A DNA stretch of 64,000 nucleotides, taken from positions 82,586 to 146,585 of the forward strand of contig VXCM01002784.1 of assembly GCA_014773175.1 (NCBI GenBank). The letters run 5' to 3'. Position numbers and translations under genes: made by a program. Shown piece by piece: positions 46,736 through 59,628 of the stretch. The notes under the pieces were generated by a model, which was not told where the DNA came from, did no database searches, and worked only from the letters and a program-made list of their open reading frames with translations. The stretch is from Lucifuga dentata. Taxonomy: Eukaryota > Chordata > Actinopteri > Ophidiiformes > Bythitidae. How positions within the stretch are numbered: position 1 is the stretch's first letter; each line of letters starts with the position of its first letter.

Positions 46736-49106
46736 CATTTTTTGGTGTTGATAAACTTGCCAGGCATTCATACATCACAACAGGTCACCACTGACTAATT
46801 TCACTTTGCTAATTTCACCCCATCATTAGCTGTTTCTATTACACTAAGTACAACTAGCTAACGCTCCAGCTACGCTCGGCTCAGCCAACGTCACTTCCTG
46901 CTTGTTTTTAGCCACAGATCAGCTGATTGGTTCTCCTCGTCATGCAACTTGTGACTTTTGTGGAACTCACTGGGTGTTTCTGATCAGGCGGCGAGAAAAA
47001 CTGGTTTTACTTCCTAATATTTTGCTGTTAGCCAGTTACCGAATCATTTCCAAACAACTGACCTGCTATTTTTGAACATATTTGTTTTGTTTCTTCTTGT
47101 TGCGCATGATGTGAAAAGTCATCAACATCATGACTTTTTTTTCATATGAAAAAATGATGCCTCATGAACAACATGACACAGCAGCCTTTATAGCACAGAG
47201 TCATACTTCAGCTTTGACTGGTCAGCAGAAGTAAAGTCTGAGGACAGGCCAAGCACGAGCGCTTTTTATCCGATAAGACGCTTTAAATTTTACTGCATCA
47301 AGAAGTTCAAAGCCACTCTGGCATTGAAACCTCACCGATAAATCCGCCAAAGTCAAATTTTAGAAAGGTTCAACATTTTAACTTTCTGAACACCAACAAA
47401 CTAACTTTGATAGATTCAGCTGGGTTTAGGCAGTGGGCGGGAAAACAGATTACGGTTTCCAGGAGTCTAATTTTAGAGTTTCCTCTGAAGTATCAACATG
47501 CAGAGAGCCATTAGGAGCGGCGTGGGCTCTGTTGCTCCAGAGGTTGGCTGTCCAGGCACAGCTCATTCTGCTTGTGTGTGTTGTTGTGTGAGGAGGCTGA
47601 AGGCTGCCGTGACCACGCCACCTGTGCTGCTGAAACGTCGCTGGCGATCTGCGTCTCAGGGCTAAGACAGGCTGGATTACAGCTCTGTGCCTCCAATAAC
47701 AGATGGGCTGGCTTCCGTCATACACACTGCTGAGGGCCAATCTGCGAGGGCAACGTCAGCCTCCTTCACACAAACAACCAGACAGCCGTTTGGCCACAAA
47801 ACGACACACACACACAGGGACGGTGCCCTTTCATTAGGCAGTCTAAGAAATATCATGTAAGTGCCACAATATATGGATAATTGTGCTAAAATATTAATTT
47901 GACTTCTTCAAAGCTCTTTTCAAAACTGCTACAACATTTTAACAGAATTTTAATTATCAACTAAAATTTATCAGTTATATGCCACTGCTAATTTCAACTT
48001 TGAGAACTTTAAAAATAGGAAGTAAAAAAGGATTTATTAAACTGTGTTTTATTTTTGTTCTGTACAGAATCAACACAACCAGCCAATGAAAAAAAAGTTC
48101 AGTTATTTTTATGAGAAGGTCCTTATTTCTATTCTGTTTTGGGAGACAAAAGTGGCCATCATAACCCAACTCACCCAGAACAGAACGGCATTCGTTATCC
48201 ACCAAGGATCGCCCTGCGAGGCTGAACAAGCCGACAAAATGCGTCTAGGCTTGTTACTATAATACATATAATATTGTCAGTATCTATTTCTGTTACATTA
48301 AAGGTCATTAAAGATAGGTCCAAACCGTTTGCGTGCTACTGAATTTGCATCGTCTCAGCTACATATTAGCAGCTGTTCCACGTTTGCAGCCATTTTTGCT
48401 ACAGTACAATGTGTTCTCCATGCAAGCAAATATTTTAGCCCACTTAACTGAAAATTGTCGCCAAATTGTGCCTAATGATAGTTTATCATAGGATAAATAT
48501 GCCTGATTTTTATTTATTTATTTTTGAGATTAGTGTATTACTTCTGAAAAAAGNAAAAAAAAAAAAAAAAAAAAAAAAGTAAAAGGCCTTTGTGGTGTTC
48601 GAAAGAATTCATGTAAAATATGTTAAGGAAAAGCCTAATGAAAGCCTAATTATAACTGGTTGAAACTGGGATATGAGAAACAGAATCTGATTGGCTTAGA
48701 TTCTGATGTCCTGCCTGTGAGCAGGTGGAGCTGACAAGATGGCTGATTGTGAAATGGACGTGTATTAGTGAGTTCTGGAGCTCAAGTGTTAGTGACTTCA
48801 TAAACCCCATCATATCTGGCACACAGTTTTCCATTTTATGCTCCTGAATCCTAATAATCTGAACCAAAATTTACAGGATTCTTCCCTGAGCCGTGGCCCA
48901 GCCGTCCACCAAGTTATGTCAAAATCAGTTCAAAACTTCTTGAGTAATCTACAAACAAACCAGACACAGGTGAAAACGTGATCTCCTGGATGGAGGTAAA
49001 AATGAAGTAGTTATAATATGAATGCTGTCATGGTGTAGTATGTATGAGCGTCACTTGAAGTACAGAATTAGTGTGAGGATTCAGTCTGAACACACAGTGT
49101 GAACAC

Positions 49107-49677
49107 TTAAAGGACCATACCGGCCGTTTTGCATGTTTGAGCCTAATATATTCAATTTTCATACATGTTACGTTACTGACAATCATTTCCCAAAGGATAA
49201 TACTGGAACAATGAATTAAAAATGTTTTTCCTACCTTCCAGACCTCCATTGGTTTCAGTTCATTCTGCTATTAAAATCAACTTGTTGATACTGTAAACGT
49301 TCTTGGGATAGGTAATCCATCATCACCAACAAGACGTGTATTCAGGTTTTTTTAGAAGTTATGTAATTTTAGTGTTTAAGCTCAATAAAAAGCGTGGAGT
49401 GAATGTATGCCTCCACCGGGGAATATAGTCCCAAAAGAAGACATGCGTTTATGGAAAAATTTAAAGGATTGTGTAACTGTTAGCAGGAGAAACATGGATT
49501 TTTAAGGTGGGTGTATCGCTTGAATATTTAATTTTGAAAGATGAAGAGATTTAGTAAAATATCAGGAAAGCTGAAATACGGTTTTATCCTTTGGGAAATG
49601 ATTGTCGGTAACATAACATGTATGAAAATTGAATATTTTAGACTCAAACATGCAAAATGGACAGTATGGTCCTTTAA
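49107..49677 (-). mobile_element. TTAA-MITE copy 13
   Basis: Reverse orientation, TTAA both ends, small deletion in one arm; core as in the main group. Confidence 0.9.
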
Positions 49678-50500
49678 GGTCCATTTTCTCTGGAAGAAAT
49701 GGACCTTCTTCCTGTTTGTGCTATAATAAGAATAATCTACATACACTCAGTGGAGAGAAAAACAGAGCAAAGCAGCAGATTTGCTGCCAAATGTGACTTA
49801 AACGTCGTTTTCTCAGACATATTCTCGTTGAACCTCAAAATTAATACAGTAATAATTGATGTCAGCATGTTACACGTGTCAAAGCCTCTCACTTTACTTT
49901 TGTACCTGCTTCAAGTCCAGCTGTTACGTAATGCTCAGAGTTTAGGCAGACGGCGTGACAGCCCATCTACAAACAACGACAGCTTCAGAAAGCAGACATG
50001 ATGTTTTTCTCATGCTTCACCCGTACGACACGCAGACACAGATCATAATCACCACGCCGTTCCATATGGAACATGAGCTACGAGTATTATTACTGGAAGA
50101 CACGGTGCCATCAGATATGTGCTGTGAGAGATAAGGCGTCTGCGTGACCTGTGACACGTGCGTGAGCAGCTCGTGTCTAGTGTGGGGCCGTGCTGCTTTT
50201 AAAATCACCAGCATCGAGCCTGGATGCACACAAAAGTATAATCTGCTCTCGAATGTTGATCAGCTTTGACGGTCTTAATGTCAGACGTGTGAGTAGAAGC
50301 TGCTGGGACCGGTTCACGTCAGAAACATCTGGTGCTCAGAGGACTTTTAGTGAAATCGATACGGATCCTGAGCAAATACGCAAATTTGCAAAGGTTTCGC
50401 CAGAGTGTTGGACAAGCCAAAAATAATAAGAGCCATCATTCACCACGTTCCATTTCAGGATGCTGGGAGCCTCCGTTCCTTTCCTCCCCAAAAACTCTGA

Positions 50501-50634
50501 TTACATTATTAAGGTTCCTCTATTAAAATGACAATAAGAAAAGTTCCAAAGCAGCAAAATGTGGAAACGTACTCACTATGACAAAACAAAATCCAACACT
50601 CATACTCAATTATAGGATTTTTTTTGATTCATTA
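50501..50634 (+). repeat. Direct duplication, left copy
   Basis: TTACATTATTAAGGTTCCTC to TTTGATTCATTA recurs at 51090-51215, about 590 bp away, bracketing an unclassified repeat. Confidence 0.85.
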
Positions 50635-50659
50635 GATTTGATTCATTGATTCATCACTC

Positions 50660-51075
50660 ATTTTTTTTTCATTCACAGTTTTTGAATTATTAAACTTTAT
50701 TCACACCAATTCTTCCATTCATTCGAAAATTTCCAAAATTTCCAATATTCCAAGCTCAGTTACTTTCACGTTTCAAAACAGAAACTTCAAGCCAGCTTCA
50801 TGGTGTTCTGTTTGATGTGTACTTTAAGGGTTGTCAACAGAATTTTCATATCTTTCATAATTTTCAAACTATTCAACCTTAATTAAGCACATTTTTCTAC
50901 TTCATTTGAACATTTCCCCCATTAAACTAAATGCAGAGCATTCAAAGTGTCTCCACATCTTTTCTTTCAGTTCACTTTTCTCCTGTTATATTCTTATGCT
51001 ACCATTCAAACTTCCTCTTTGCAAGCAAGTTTCAATCAATTTCAAGCAATCACTTCAAGCGGTGGGGTCAGCGTG
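50660..51075 (+). repeat. Unclassified repeat, copy 2
   Basis: Second copy of the 25936-26490 family (TTTTGAATTATTAAACTTTA, GTGTACTTTAA, AATGCAGAGCATTCAAA). Confidence 0.65.
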
Positions 51076-51089
51076 CCATCACCTTCTAC

Positions 51090-51215
51090 TTACATTATTA
51101 AGGTTCCTCTATTAGAGAAAACTTCCAAAGCAGCAAAATGTGGAAACGTACTCACTATGACAAAACAAAATCCAACACTCACACTCAATTATAGGATTTT
51201 TTTTTTGATTCATTA
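51090..51215 (+). repeat. Direct duplication, right copy
   Basis: Matches 50501-50634, with an 11-base-scale indel near CTCTATTA. Confidence 0.85.
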
Positions 51216-51887
51216 CTGTTATTTTTTCTCTATATACTTTTATCATTCCAGTATTTTTCCAAAAGCATCTTACAAACCTCAGCAGCAAGTCAAGTTTCTA
51301 AACAGACATTTCCTCGATGCTGTGCACTTTCTTCCCTTTTCGACTCACATTTTCAGAGAAGACGATGTCTGATGACATCAGAGTCGTCAGGCCCATACTC
51401 TTCCTCATTTTAACCTAATCAGAAAGCATCATACTCACTCCCCATGATCTTCAGTCCACTTTTGAACATGTTTGGCAGTTGGATTCCAGCGTGCCGTGAT
51501 GTCACCAGCCTGATTACACTGCGACTGTTCCAAGTCAGCCAGCAGGACCATCTGAGCTCCTGAGCCCTACGAAGCCCTATGAAGCCCCGTGAAGCCGTCG
51601 TCCTACTATCAGGGGAGTGAACACATTCCTCTCACTGTTTGGTTTGCTGTGAACTTTGCTCTTTGTTTTAGAACAAGCAGTTTTTTTTCTCTGTACTTGT
51701 TGAATTTTTGTCCATCATATGTTGGTCGAGGGCTGCATGGAAGCACTCGAAAGGTAACAAACTAAGAGGAGAGCGGCTATTAACATATAAGGAAGATTTA
51801 AAAAAACAAAAAAAAAAATGGGATAGTTACATAATCAGTGTTGCTGAGAAGTTTTGATCATTTCTAATGTTTGCTAAGCCTGAAGTC

Positions 51888-52168
51888 TACACTGTAAAAT
51901 GTGACAGGTTGATCTTACTTAAAAAAAATCTTGGAAACCATTGCCTTTGAAAAGGTAAATATAAGGATTAGTCTTAAGTTATGTTTACTTTATGTCTACT
52001 TGAACTTAAAACTAATAGTTATATTTACTTACCTTTANGTCTTAAGTTATGTTTACTTTATGTCTACTTGAACTTAAAACTAATAGTTATATTTACTTAC
52101 CTTTATCAAAACAATCAGTTTCCTAGATTTTTTTTAAGTAAGATCAACTTGTCACATTTTACAGTGTA
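51888..52168. mobile_element. TA-type MITE (CACTGTAAAATGTGACA)
   Basis: Inverted ends of about 42 bp (CACTGTAAAATGTGACAGGT and inverse) inside a TA duplication. The N at 52038 separates two identical 67-nt copies, so the real element is about 68 bp shorter. Confidence 0.8.
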
Positions 52169-53394
52169 AGATCAGCTCGACTCATTCTAAGCACTGCTGC
52201 TCTATCAATCAAAGTTTAGACCTCAAGTCAAACATCATTTCAAAAGTCAATATTGAATCACATGTCGCTACTTGCGCATTAAGATTTCAACTCAAACTCC
52301 TCCTGCAGCAAATCATTCAATCTTACCCAAGCTATGATTCTATTAACATCGTTTCATTCAGTGTTTAAAAGATGAAAATCAATATAGTAGCCTATCTGGC
52401 AACACAATCATCTTCCTGAAATTAATCCTAAGCTGTATGATTGAAATCCTTATAAACAGACTCCTGATGCTGTGTACGCTGCTCACACCTCAAAACCTGA
52501 GTGCTGAACATGCTGCGATCCTGCATTCAACAAACTAAATCCACACAGGTAAACCACCTGCATCACTTCAGCGTGGCACCCGCTTGGTTTTTTTTTCCTG
52601 TTTGTTCGTCGTCAGCCTGTTACCGGTGACAGCAGCAGCAGAGCCGGTCTGTAACTGCCTGCCGAACACGTCTAGTAGCTTTACTACAGGCTGCATGACA
52701 TGTGGCACACGCAACGGCGTGGCCTTTGCTGCACGCCGACATCGTATCTGCTGCTGATGCATGTGATAATTTGACCTGTGTGGAGAGTAAACACTGCAAT
52801 CTAGAAATGTATGATCAATTATGGCTTGATGAACGTAGCAGCAGCTATATTTCATATTGGATGGCTGATCTTATTTCTCAAAAGTCAATTTCCTTGATTT
52901 ACAATTGGCCTAAGTAAACAAATGCTGCTATATTATAAGACAGCATCAATATGTAGATTTCAGTGTCTTTCAGAATACATATGTTAGCATTAACCACATG
53001 TCTAAAAAAAAAAAAAGTACATAACAGAGCATACTTTTAAGACAGTCAGGAAGTGAAACAGCCTCATGATGTAAATGATGTCCTGTTCAGCAGGTTTACC
53101 TGTTGGAACAGAGGTGAGCAGTTGGACGAACAGAAAGATCCACGCTGCTGCTTCAAACCCTCAGACGCTGAAAGAAACCAAGCTGCAGACGTCCCTGCAG
53201 CTTCCAGCCAGAAAAAGCCTCCCGAGGACTGAAGGATGAAGCCCTGATCTGATGTGCTCCTTGAATGAACCAGGTGAGGAGGAGGAGGAGGAGGAGGAGG
53301 AGGAGGCAGTCAGGCCGGTGTAGCAGAGATGTGGAACACAGCAGCTACAGCATCCTGCTGCACAGACAAGCTGCCTGGCTGAGGATGATCAGAG

Positions 53395-53720
53395 ATGGAG
53401 GAAGAGGAGAAAGCCCTCCTGCTGGAGGATGTGGCTGGCTTTAGTCCTTTGTACGTTGTGTCAGCACGGATTACCACGGCGACGGAGGAGGAGCAGAGGG
53501 AGGAGGACGGCCAGGGAGAGCGGCGGCTCGANTTACCACGGCGACGGAGGAGGAGCAGAGGGAGGAGGACGGCCAGGGAGAGCGGCGGCTCGATGAGCGC
53601 TGCATTCAGGTCGACATTACCTTCCTCTGCTATAACAGGCCGATGAGCGATGCTTCGCACAGGATTTCTAAGATGCTACTTTCCATCACTGGGGGGATGG
53701 TGAACGTCTGTGACGTTCCT
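53395..53720 (+). CDS. Possible coding segment of unknown function
   Basis: GC-rich plus-strand frame in mib2 intron 1. From ATG at 53395: MEEEEKALLLEDVAGFSPLY, an acidic stretch, then, past the N at 53532 and its duplicated flank, RCIQVDITFLCYNRPMSDAS and HRISKMLLSITGG, before a possible donor GTGAAC at about 53700. Base composition is unlike the surrounding intron. No family was recognised. A (GAG)n run (about 53276-53304) lies just upstream. It could be a small gene, a processed fragment or chance in a purine-rich tract. Confidence 0.25.
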
Positions 53721-54015
53721 GAAGCTGACACGATGCGTTCACTGATCAATATGTACAAACACATGCGCATCCAGCTCTGCATAAGAATATACAGCCTGTC
53801 TGTCATGGCTCTACTGCCAATGAACAGACAAGCAGAGGATGGAGGGAAGGGGGTGGGGCAACATGTTTGGGNTCCTCAGGGAACAGAAAAGGGGTGGGGA
53901 TGGAGGAAATTTTGATGAATGGGCACCTGCCATGATTCCCATTTTCAATTCCAAACCAGTTTGTGCAGCCGCTGCTGGTGAGCTGGAAATGCTAAACCTC
54001 CTCCAGGCTAACACC

Positions 54016-54050
54016 GTGTGTGTGCATGTGTGTGTGTGTGTGTGTGTGTA
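54016..54050. repeat. (TG)n microsatellite
   Basis: TG run; a related (CA)n tract at 54348-54442 is interrupted by the N at 54409 with duplicated flanks. Confidence 0.9.
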
Positions 54051-54409
54051 CTCCTCAATGTGACCACAGCTGTGGGAGACGACAACAGTCTGGTTCCTTG
54101 GCAGCCAAAACAGTGTTCAGCTGATGAAGGCACACATATGAATGTACAGCTGGCGTTGCTGGGCCATGAATGGAGGGCGAGCGGAGCGGCGCTCAGAGAG
54201 GCGTTGACACACTCTTGTAATGAAGTCTAGTGCTCCACTCTCCCATCTCATAAACAAAGCTGGTGCTGTGCATGTAATGGATTCATTGGTCCAGATGATA
54301 TGAAAAGAAGCATTTACTGACACGTCTCTTTCTCTGAAGGACGCTGACACACACACACACACACAGTAAAATACCCAAGCGAGCCATCTTTGCATTTCAG
54401 GCTGAAGTN

Positions 54410-54448
<39 letters not shown>

Positions 54449-55246
54449 ATACCCAAGCGAGCCATCTTTGCATTTCAGGCTGAAGTAGTGTGACTAAATT
54501 GAATATTAAGTCCGTTTTATGAATTTACATCTGATTAATCACCATGGTAACATGTCAAGTTTCACTTTATCTCTCTGATATTTTACAGAAAGTAAAAAGC
54601 CATTAATGTATAAATATTACAATTTTTTTTTTTTTTTAAATAAAGGGAAATAAGTGCCTGTTTCCTCCTCCAGACCTGCTGTATTTACTTAGTTTTTGTT
54701 ATTCTTCATGGATCTTATTCTCATACAAATCTCTGTTATGGTCAGAAGGGTCGATAATGTAACGCCACTACAACGCAAATACAAACCAAGACAAGGCAAA
54801 CGTGTCATCGCTGCTGCAGAGCCGAGTTCTGTTCAAGCTGCCATTACATTTCCTAAATACACGATGCATCCTTTCCAAATCAAATAAGAATCATCTCACG
54901 ACTTTCAAATGCTTCATCTCCATTTTCTCTCTGTGACTGATCAAATCTGTTTCCCTGCAACAAAACTATGACTATTACTAATCATAACCAGCTAATAAAC
55001 CAGCTAATATTTCAAGCTTTATTATTACCTTCAGTAAGGAGGTCATGTGATCACCATATGTTTGTCTGTTTGTTTGTTAGCAGGATATCTCAAAAAGCTA
55101 TGGAAGTTTCTGAATGAAATTTGGGGGACAGATGGATAATACGATAAGACGAAGTGATTAAATTTTGGAGATGATCTGGATCATATTCTGGATCCAGGAT
55201 TCAGAAGAAGCTTTTTGGCTATTGTTGTGAGGCTAGCATGGCCCCT

Positions 55247-55841
55247 TTAAAGGACCATACCAGCCATTTTTCATGTTTGAGCCTAATATATTCAATTTTC
55301 ATACATATAACATTTCTGGCATCATATATATCATTTCCCAAAACATACTACTGGAACAGTGAATTAAAAATGTTTTTCCTACCTTCCAGACCTCCATTGG
55401 TTTCAGTTCATTCTGCTATTAAAATCAACTTGTTGATACTGTAAACGTTCTTGGGATAGGTAATCCATCATCACCAACAAGACGTGTATTCAGGTTTTTT
55501 TAGAAGTTATGTAATTTTAGTGTTTAAGCTCAATAAAAAGCGTGGAGTGAATGTATGCCTCCACCGGGGAATATAGTCCCAAAAGAAGACCTGCGTTTAT
55601 GGAAAAATTTAAAGGACCGTGACTTCATAAGGCTGTGTAACTATTAGCAGGAGAAACATGGATTTTTAAGGTGGGTGTATCACTTGAATATTTGATTTTG
55701 AAAGATTAAGAGATTTAGCAAAATATCAGGAAAGCTGAAATACGGTTTTATCCTTTGGGAAATGATTGTCAGTAACGTAACATGTATGAAAACTGAATAT
55801 ATTAGGCTCAAACATGCAAAATGGCCGGTATGGTCCTTTAA
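55247..55841 (-). mobile_element. TTAA-MITE copy 14 (full length)
   Basis: Reverse orientation, TTAA both sides, intact core. Confidence 0.9.
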
Positions 55842-57089
55842 GAGACCAGCATATGCAGCGTGTGTGTATGTGGCAGTGTACGGAGTGTGTTGATGTTGGT
55901 GATGGGAGCAGAGCAGGTTAGCATAGCTGCTGTAATAGTGATGAAGTTGAGTTAGCTGTAAAGTAAAAGGCTACGGTTCCTCAAGAAACAAGCAAAATCC
56001 CAGAGTTTTCTATGCCAGCGGCTGAACGATGCAACGAGGGGTTAATCCTGAAATTGGTAATAACTTCAGTCTGGAGTAATAAAGAGAACTTCTAGGCTTC
56101 CTGACCAGGTCTGAGGCTGAATCAGGAAATGTTCACACTATAAAAATCAATGCTGATGGGCTGATTTCCAGGAGATTTAGCATGGTGCCTCATTTTTTAA
56201 TACAGTTTTTCCTTCTTGTGATTTTGATTTGTGGACAAGAGAAACAACAAATCACTGAAACTCTGCTTCCAGAAGGTGTGGCTGAGACTGTCCTGACCAC
56301 GCTGCGTCCACTCAGCGTGACATCCGTGGAGTGGGGTCTCAGTGTGAGAACATGTGTCACCCAGCATTTCTCATCAGCCAAACACTGAGAACCAGCAAAC
56401 ACTTATAAATCAAGCTGCGTTTTCTATCCTAAATCAAATGAGATGACATTTATTAATGCTCATATTCCAATTCTCTTTGAGCGTTTGAGGCAGGTAACAA
56501 CCACTGTTACCGCTGTAAATATAAAATATCCATACAGGCTGATAACTTACAGTGCTGACATGCTAAATAGCGCAGCAGCGGCTCATTAGCCAGCTAGCCG
56601 CATTCAGCAGAAGCTAGCCCAGAAAATCCCCCTTATGACAACAAACGTCATTTCAAATTTGTCAAGTTAAAAAGAAGCGAGACTAAAGCATGACTCAAGA
56701 CTTTTAACAAAAGCTTCGTAAACTAAAATACATGTCAACTTCTGTGCTAAACGTGTAGTTTGCTGTCACCAGCATGTGCTAGTTTATTAAGAATATGTTA
56801 GCTAACAGGAAAAATAATGCAGCTGTGACTGAAACGCTGCTGAGAATCTCATGTAAGCAGACTGTGTCGTTAAGTCAACAATGGTCGTATTATCACATTT
56901 CCCACAGCCAACATAAATGATGTTCAGTGGTAATATTATAATCTAAGTGTTGTCTGACTTTAATTTATACACATTGGCAGGTTTGATGCGTTACTACAAC
57001 CGTTTCAATCGTTAAGGTTAGCTAGCTAACTCATGGTTGATAGCAACTCATTGGTATAAAACTCGTTGTTTCGTGGCGTAGCTACTTAC

Positions 57090-57190
57090 CGGACCTCTGT
57101 CAGGAACGGCTACTTTCTGCTGGAATATAACTCCATGTCGCTGTCCGGCGCCAGCGTTGACATGGCTTGTTTTAGAACAAAAAGTATTTT
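57090..57190 (-). other. mib2: mib2 exon 1 (5' untranslated, right boundary estimated)
   Basis: A strong donor G|GTAAGTAGC at 57089 ends a GC-rich stretch on the mib2 strand. It contains a 17-codon upstream ORF (MSTLAPDSDMELYSSRK, stop TAG) and no frame that joins mib2, so it fits a 5' UTR exon. The link to exon 2 at 41612 is inferred from strand, position and the lack of any better first exon. Confidence 0.6.
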
Positions 57191-57239
57191 AGTATTCTTG
57201 CAGGTTTTGCAGTCCACAGCCGTGAACACGCCCATGCAT

Positions 57240-57247
57240 GACGTCAC
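57240..57247. promoter_or_regulatory. CRE-type palindrome TGACGTCA
   Basis: Perfect CREB/ATF consensus about 60-150 bp upstream of the mib2 first exon. Suggests the mib2 promoter sits here; activity is not shown. Confidence 0.55.
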
Positions 57248-57513
57248 TGCTCATGCTGCCTTCAAAGGCCCTCCACGCAGGTAAGAAATACATTTCCAGG
57301 GTGCGTTCAAATACATATGGATGCACAAGTTACAAGACGCAGAAAATTCCTACAAAATATCCCGCTCAGGTGAAAGTGCTGATTCTTTCAGTCTTTGCAG
57401 ACTTTAGAGTGTAAGGTTCATTGTATGAAGATGTACTTAAAGATGTAATTAAAAGTTAAAACGTAGTTTATTCCTTTGTTACTTATAGTAAGAGTACATT
57501 GTTACAAAGATCA

Positions 57514-58093
57514 TTAAAGGACCAAACCGTAATTTTGCAAGTTTGAGCCTAATATATTCAATTTTCATACACGTAACGTTACTGAATCATTTCCCAAAGC
57601 ATACTACTGGAACAGTGAATTAAAAATGTTTTTCCTACCTTCCAGACCTCCATTGGTTTCAGTTCATTCTGCTATTAAAATCAACTTGTTGATACTTGAA
57701 ACGTTCTTGGGATAGGTAATCCATCATCACCAACAAGACGTGTATTCAGGTTTTTTTTAGAAGTTATGTAATTTTAGTGTTTAAGCTCAATAAAAAGCGT
57801 GGAGTGAATGTATGCCTCCACCGGGGAATATAGTCCCAAAAGAAGACCTGCGTTTATGGAAAAATTTAAAGGACCGTGACTTCATAAGGCTGTGTAACTA
57901 TTAGCAGGAGAAACATGGATTTTTAAGGTGGGTGTATCACTTGAATATCTGATTTTGAAAGATTAAGAGATTTTTGCAAAACATCAATCAAATACGGTTT
58001 TATCTTTTGGGAAATGATTGTCAGTAACATAACATGTATGAAAACTGAATACATTAGGCTCAAACATGCAAAATGGTTTGTATGGTCCTTTAC
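57514..58093 (-). mobile_element. TTAA-MITE copy 15
   Basis: Reverse orientation; the right end reads TTTACAG and runs into the same 150-bp flank as copy 6. Confidence 0.88.
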
Positions 58094-58244
58094 AGTATTA
58101 TATGTTGCACTATACGCAATATATTCATAAAATTAAAAAAAATGTATACAGTACTAGTTTCAGATCAAACACCACAAAGCAGATGCAGCAGAATGAAAAG
58201 GGAAGTATTCGCTGTGATTAATGTTTAATTGGATTCCTTAAATG
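58094..58244 (+). repeat. Flank shared with MITE copy 6
   Basis: Near-identical to 25045-25190 through CAGATCAAACACCACAAAGC to GGATTCCTTAAAT; similarity ends there. Confidence 0.85.
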
Positions 58245-59628
58245 TATTGAAACTATAAGCATAGTAGAAATATAGAATATATACTCAAAATATAATAGAA
58301 ATATAGAATATATACTAAAATACTTCTTAAAAACAAGAAAAAACACAGAAAATCACAAACAAAGAGCAGATCAAATTTTGACAGATTCTATATGTACGTA
58401 CTTCAGCAGATATTCCGACATTTTTGACAGCATTTAAAAGCAACATAGATCCCAACGACTCGACTGACAGATCCGGATTGACAAAATTAAGTACATTTTT
58501 TTAGAAGAAGAAAGTCTTCAGAAGACATTTTAGACATTTTTGACTAATACAACCTTAAGTTACAGATTGACTTTATATGTCGGGGAGACATTTAACAGGA
58601 ATTACGCAAAATTTGCAAAGGTTCGTTGGCCTCTTGACTTAACTCTTGTCCAATATCGCCCCCTGCCGACAAATAAAATACCACACAAACCTATGGATTT
58701 TTTTTTCTTTTACGTTAACGGCTGTGTGAACATGGAATATGATTCACATTCACATAAATTGTCAGTATACACCGTTATCAGCCATTATTTCGTGATGACT
58801 CATTTCAAAAATCTACTTTGGAGCGCTGGTTTTGCTGAGGTCATCCTCAGGTACGGCAGCCCTGGAGGGGAAAACTTATGAAAACCACCACAAATTTCAC
58901 CTGTATTTATAGATCACCTGTTCAGTTTGATGTTTTATTTTTTGTATACTGTTATATCTCAATAGTTTTTATACAACAGCACAATTTTATTTTTATTATC
59001 AATGATACATTAAAATTTCAGGTTCATTGCTTTTTTATTTATTGCTCGTTGTTTATAATGAAACTGTTCCTGGATTGAGGAAACAGAGCAAACTCCTTCT
59101 CTAACCTGGGCCAGTGTTACACCTTTCTTGGCCTTGTGGTCTGGCTCCCTCCTCCTTACAGTCACACCACACTGATGGCTGTCTGCCTTTTGGGAATAAA
59201 GCAACTGTCTCTTCCTGCTAGTTAGAAATGAAGAAGTCTTTTGGATGAATGGGGAAACATTTTCAAGCTATTTTTTTCCAGTCGTGCCTCAAATTCAATT
59301 TTCTGTACATCTTACCGCCTGGATGACTAAGATGAACTTTAGACAGCTCTCTAACAAGGCTTTAGCTTTTTTTTTTTTTCCCTTGTGATACTGCTGAAAT
59401 GTGAAAACTTCAATCTGAAACCTAACTGTGGACTTACATCCTTTTTATTTACAGTCCACTCATCTATGCAGTCTATAGTCAGCCTAACCATCCAAAACAG
59501 CATTTACCAGTAATATCAAATCATATCAATTCAAAGTATAAGGTATTTGGGTTCTTGATGATCCATGCAAGTATGAATTTATTAGAAGATCTTTTCAGGT
59601 TATATATACTGTATCAAGAGAATAGAAG

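Larger units (their letters stand above)
41613..57089 (-). other. mib2 intron 1 (15.5 kb)
   Basis: Holds TTAA-MITE copies 11-14, the third 400-bp repeat with minisatellite, an unclassified repeat bounded by a direct duplication (50501-51215), a TA-type MITE (51888), and a GA-rich open region (53395-53720). The rest is AT-rich with no recognised genes; the 45769-46203 open frame has no recognisable features. Confidence 0.75.

Noticed and set aside
58540..58881. 113-residue plus-strand frame between the genes
   Set aside because: No recognisable motif or promoter; an AATAAA at about 59205 is too common to count.
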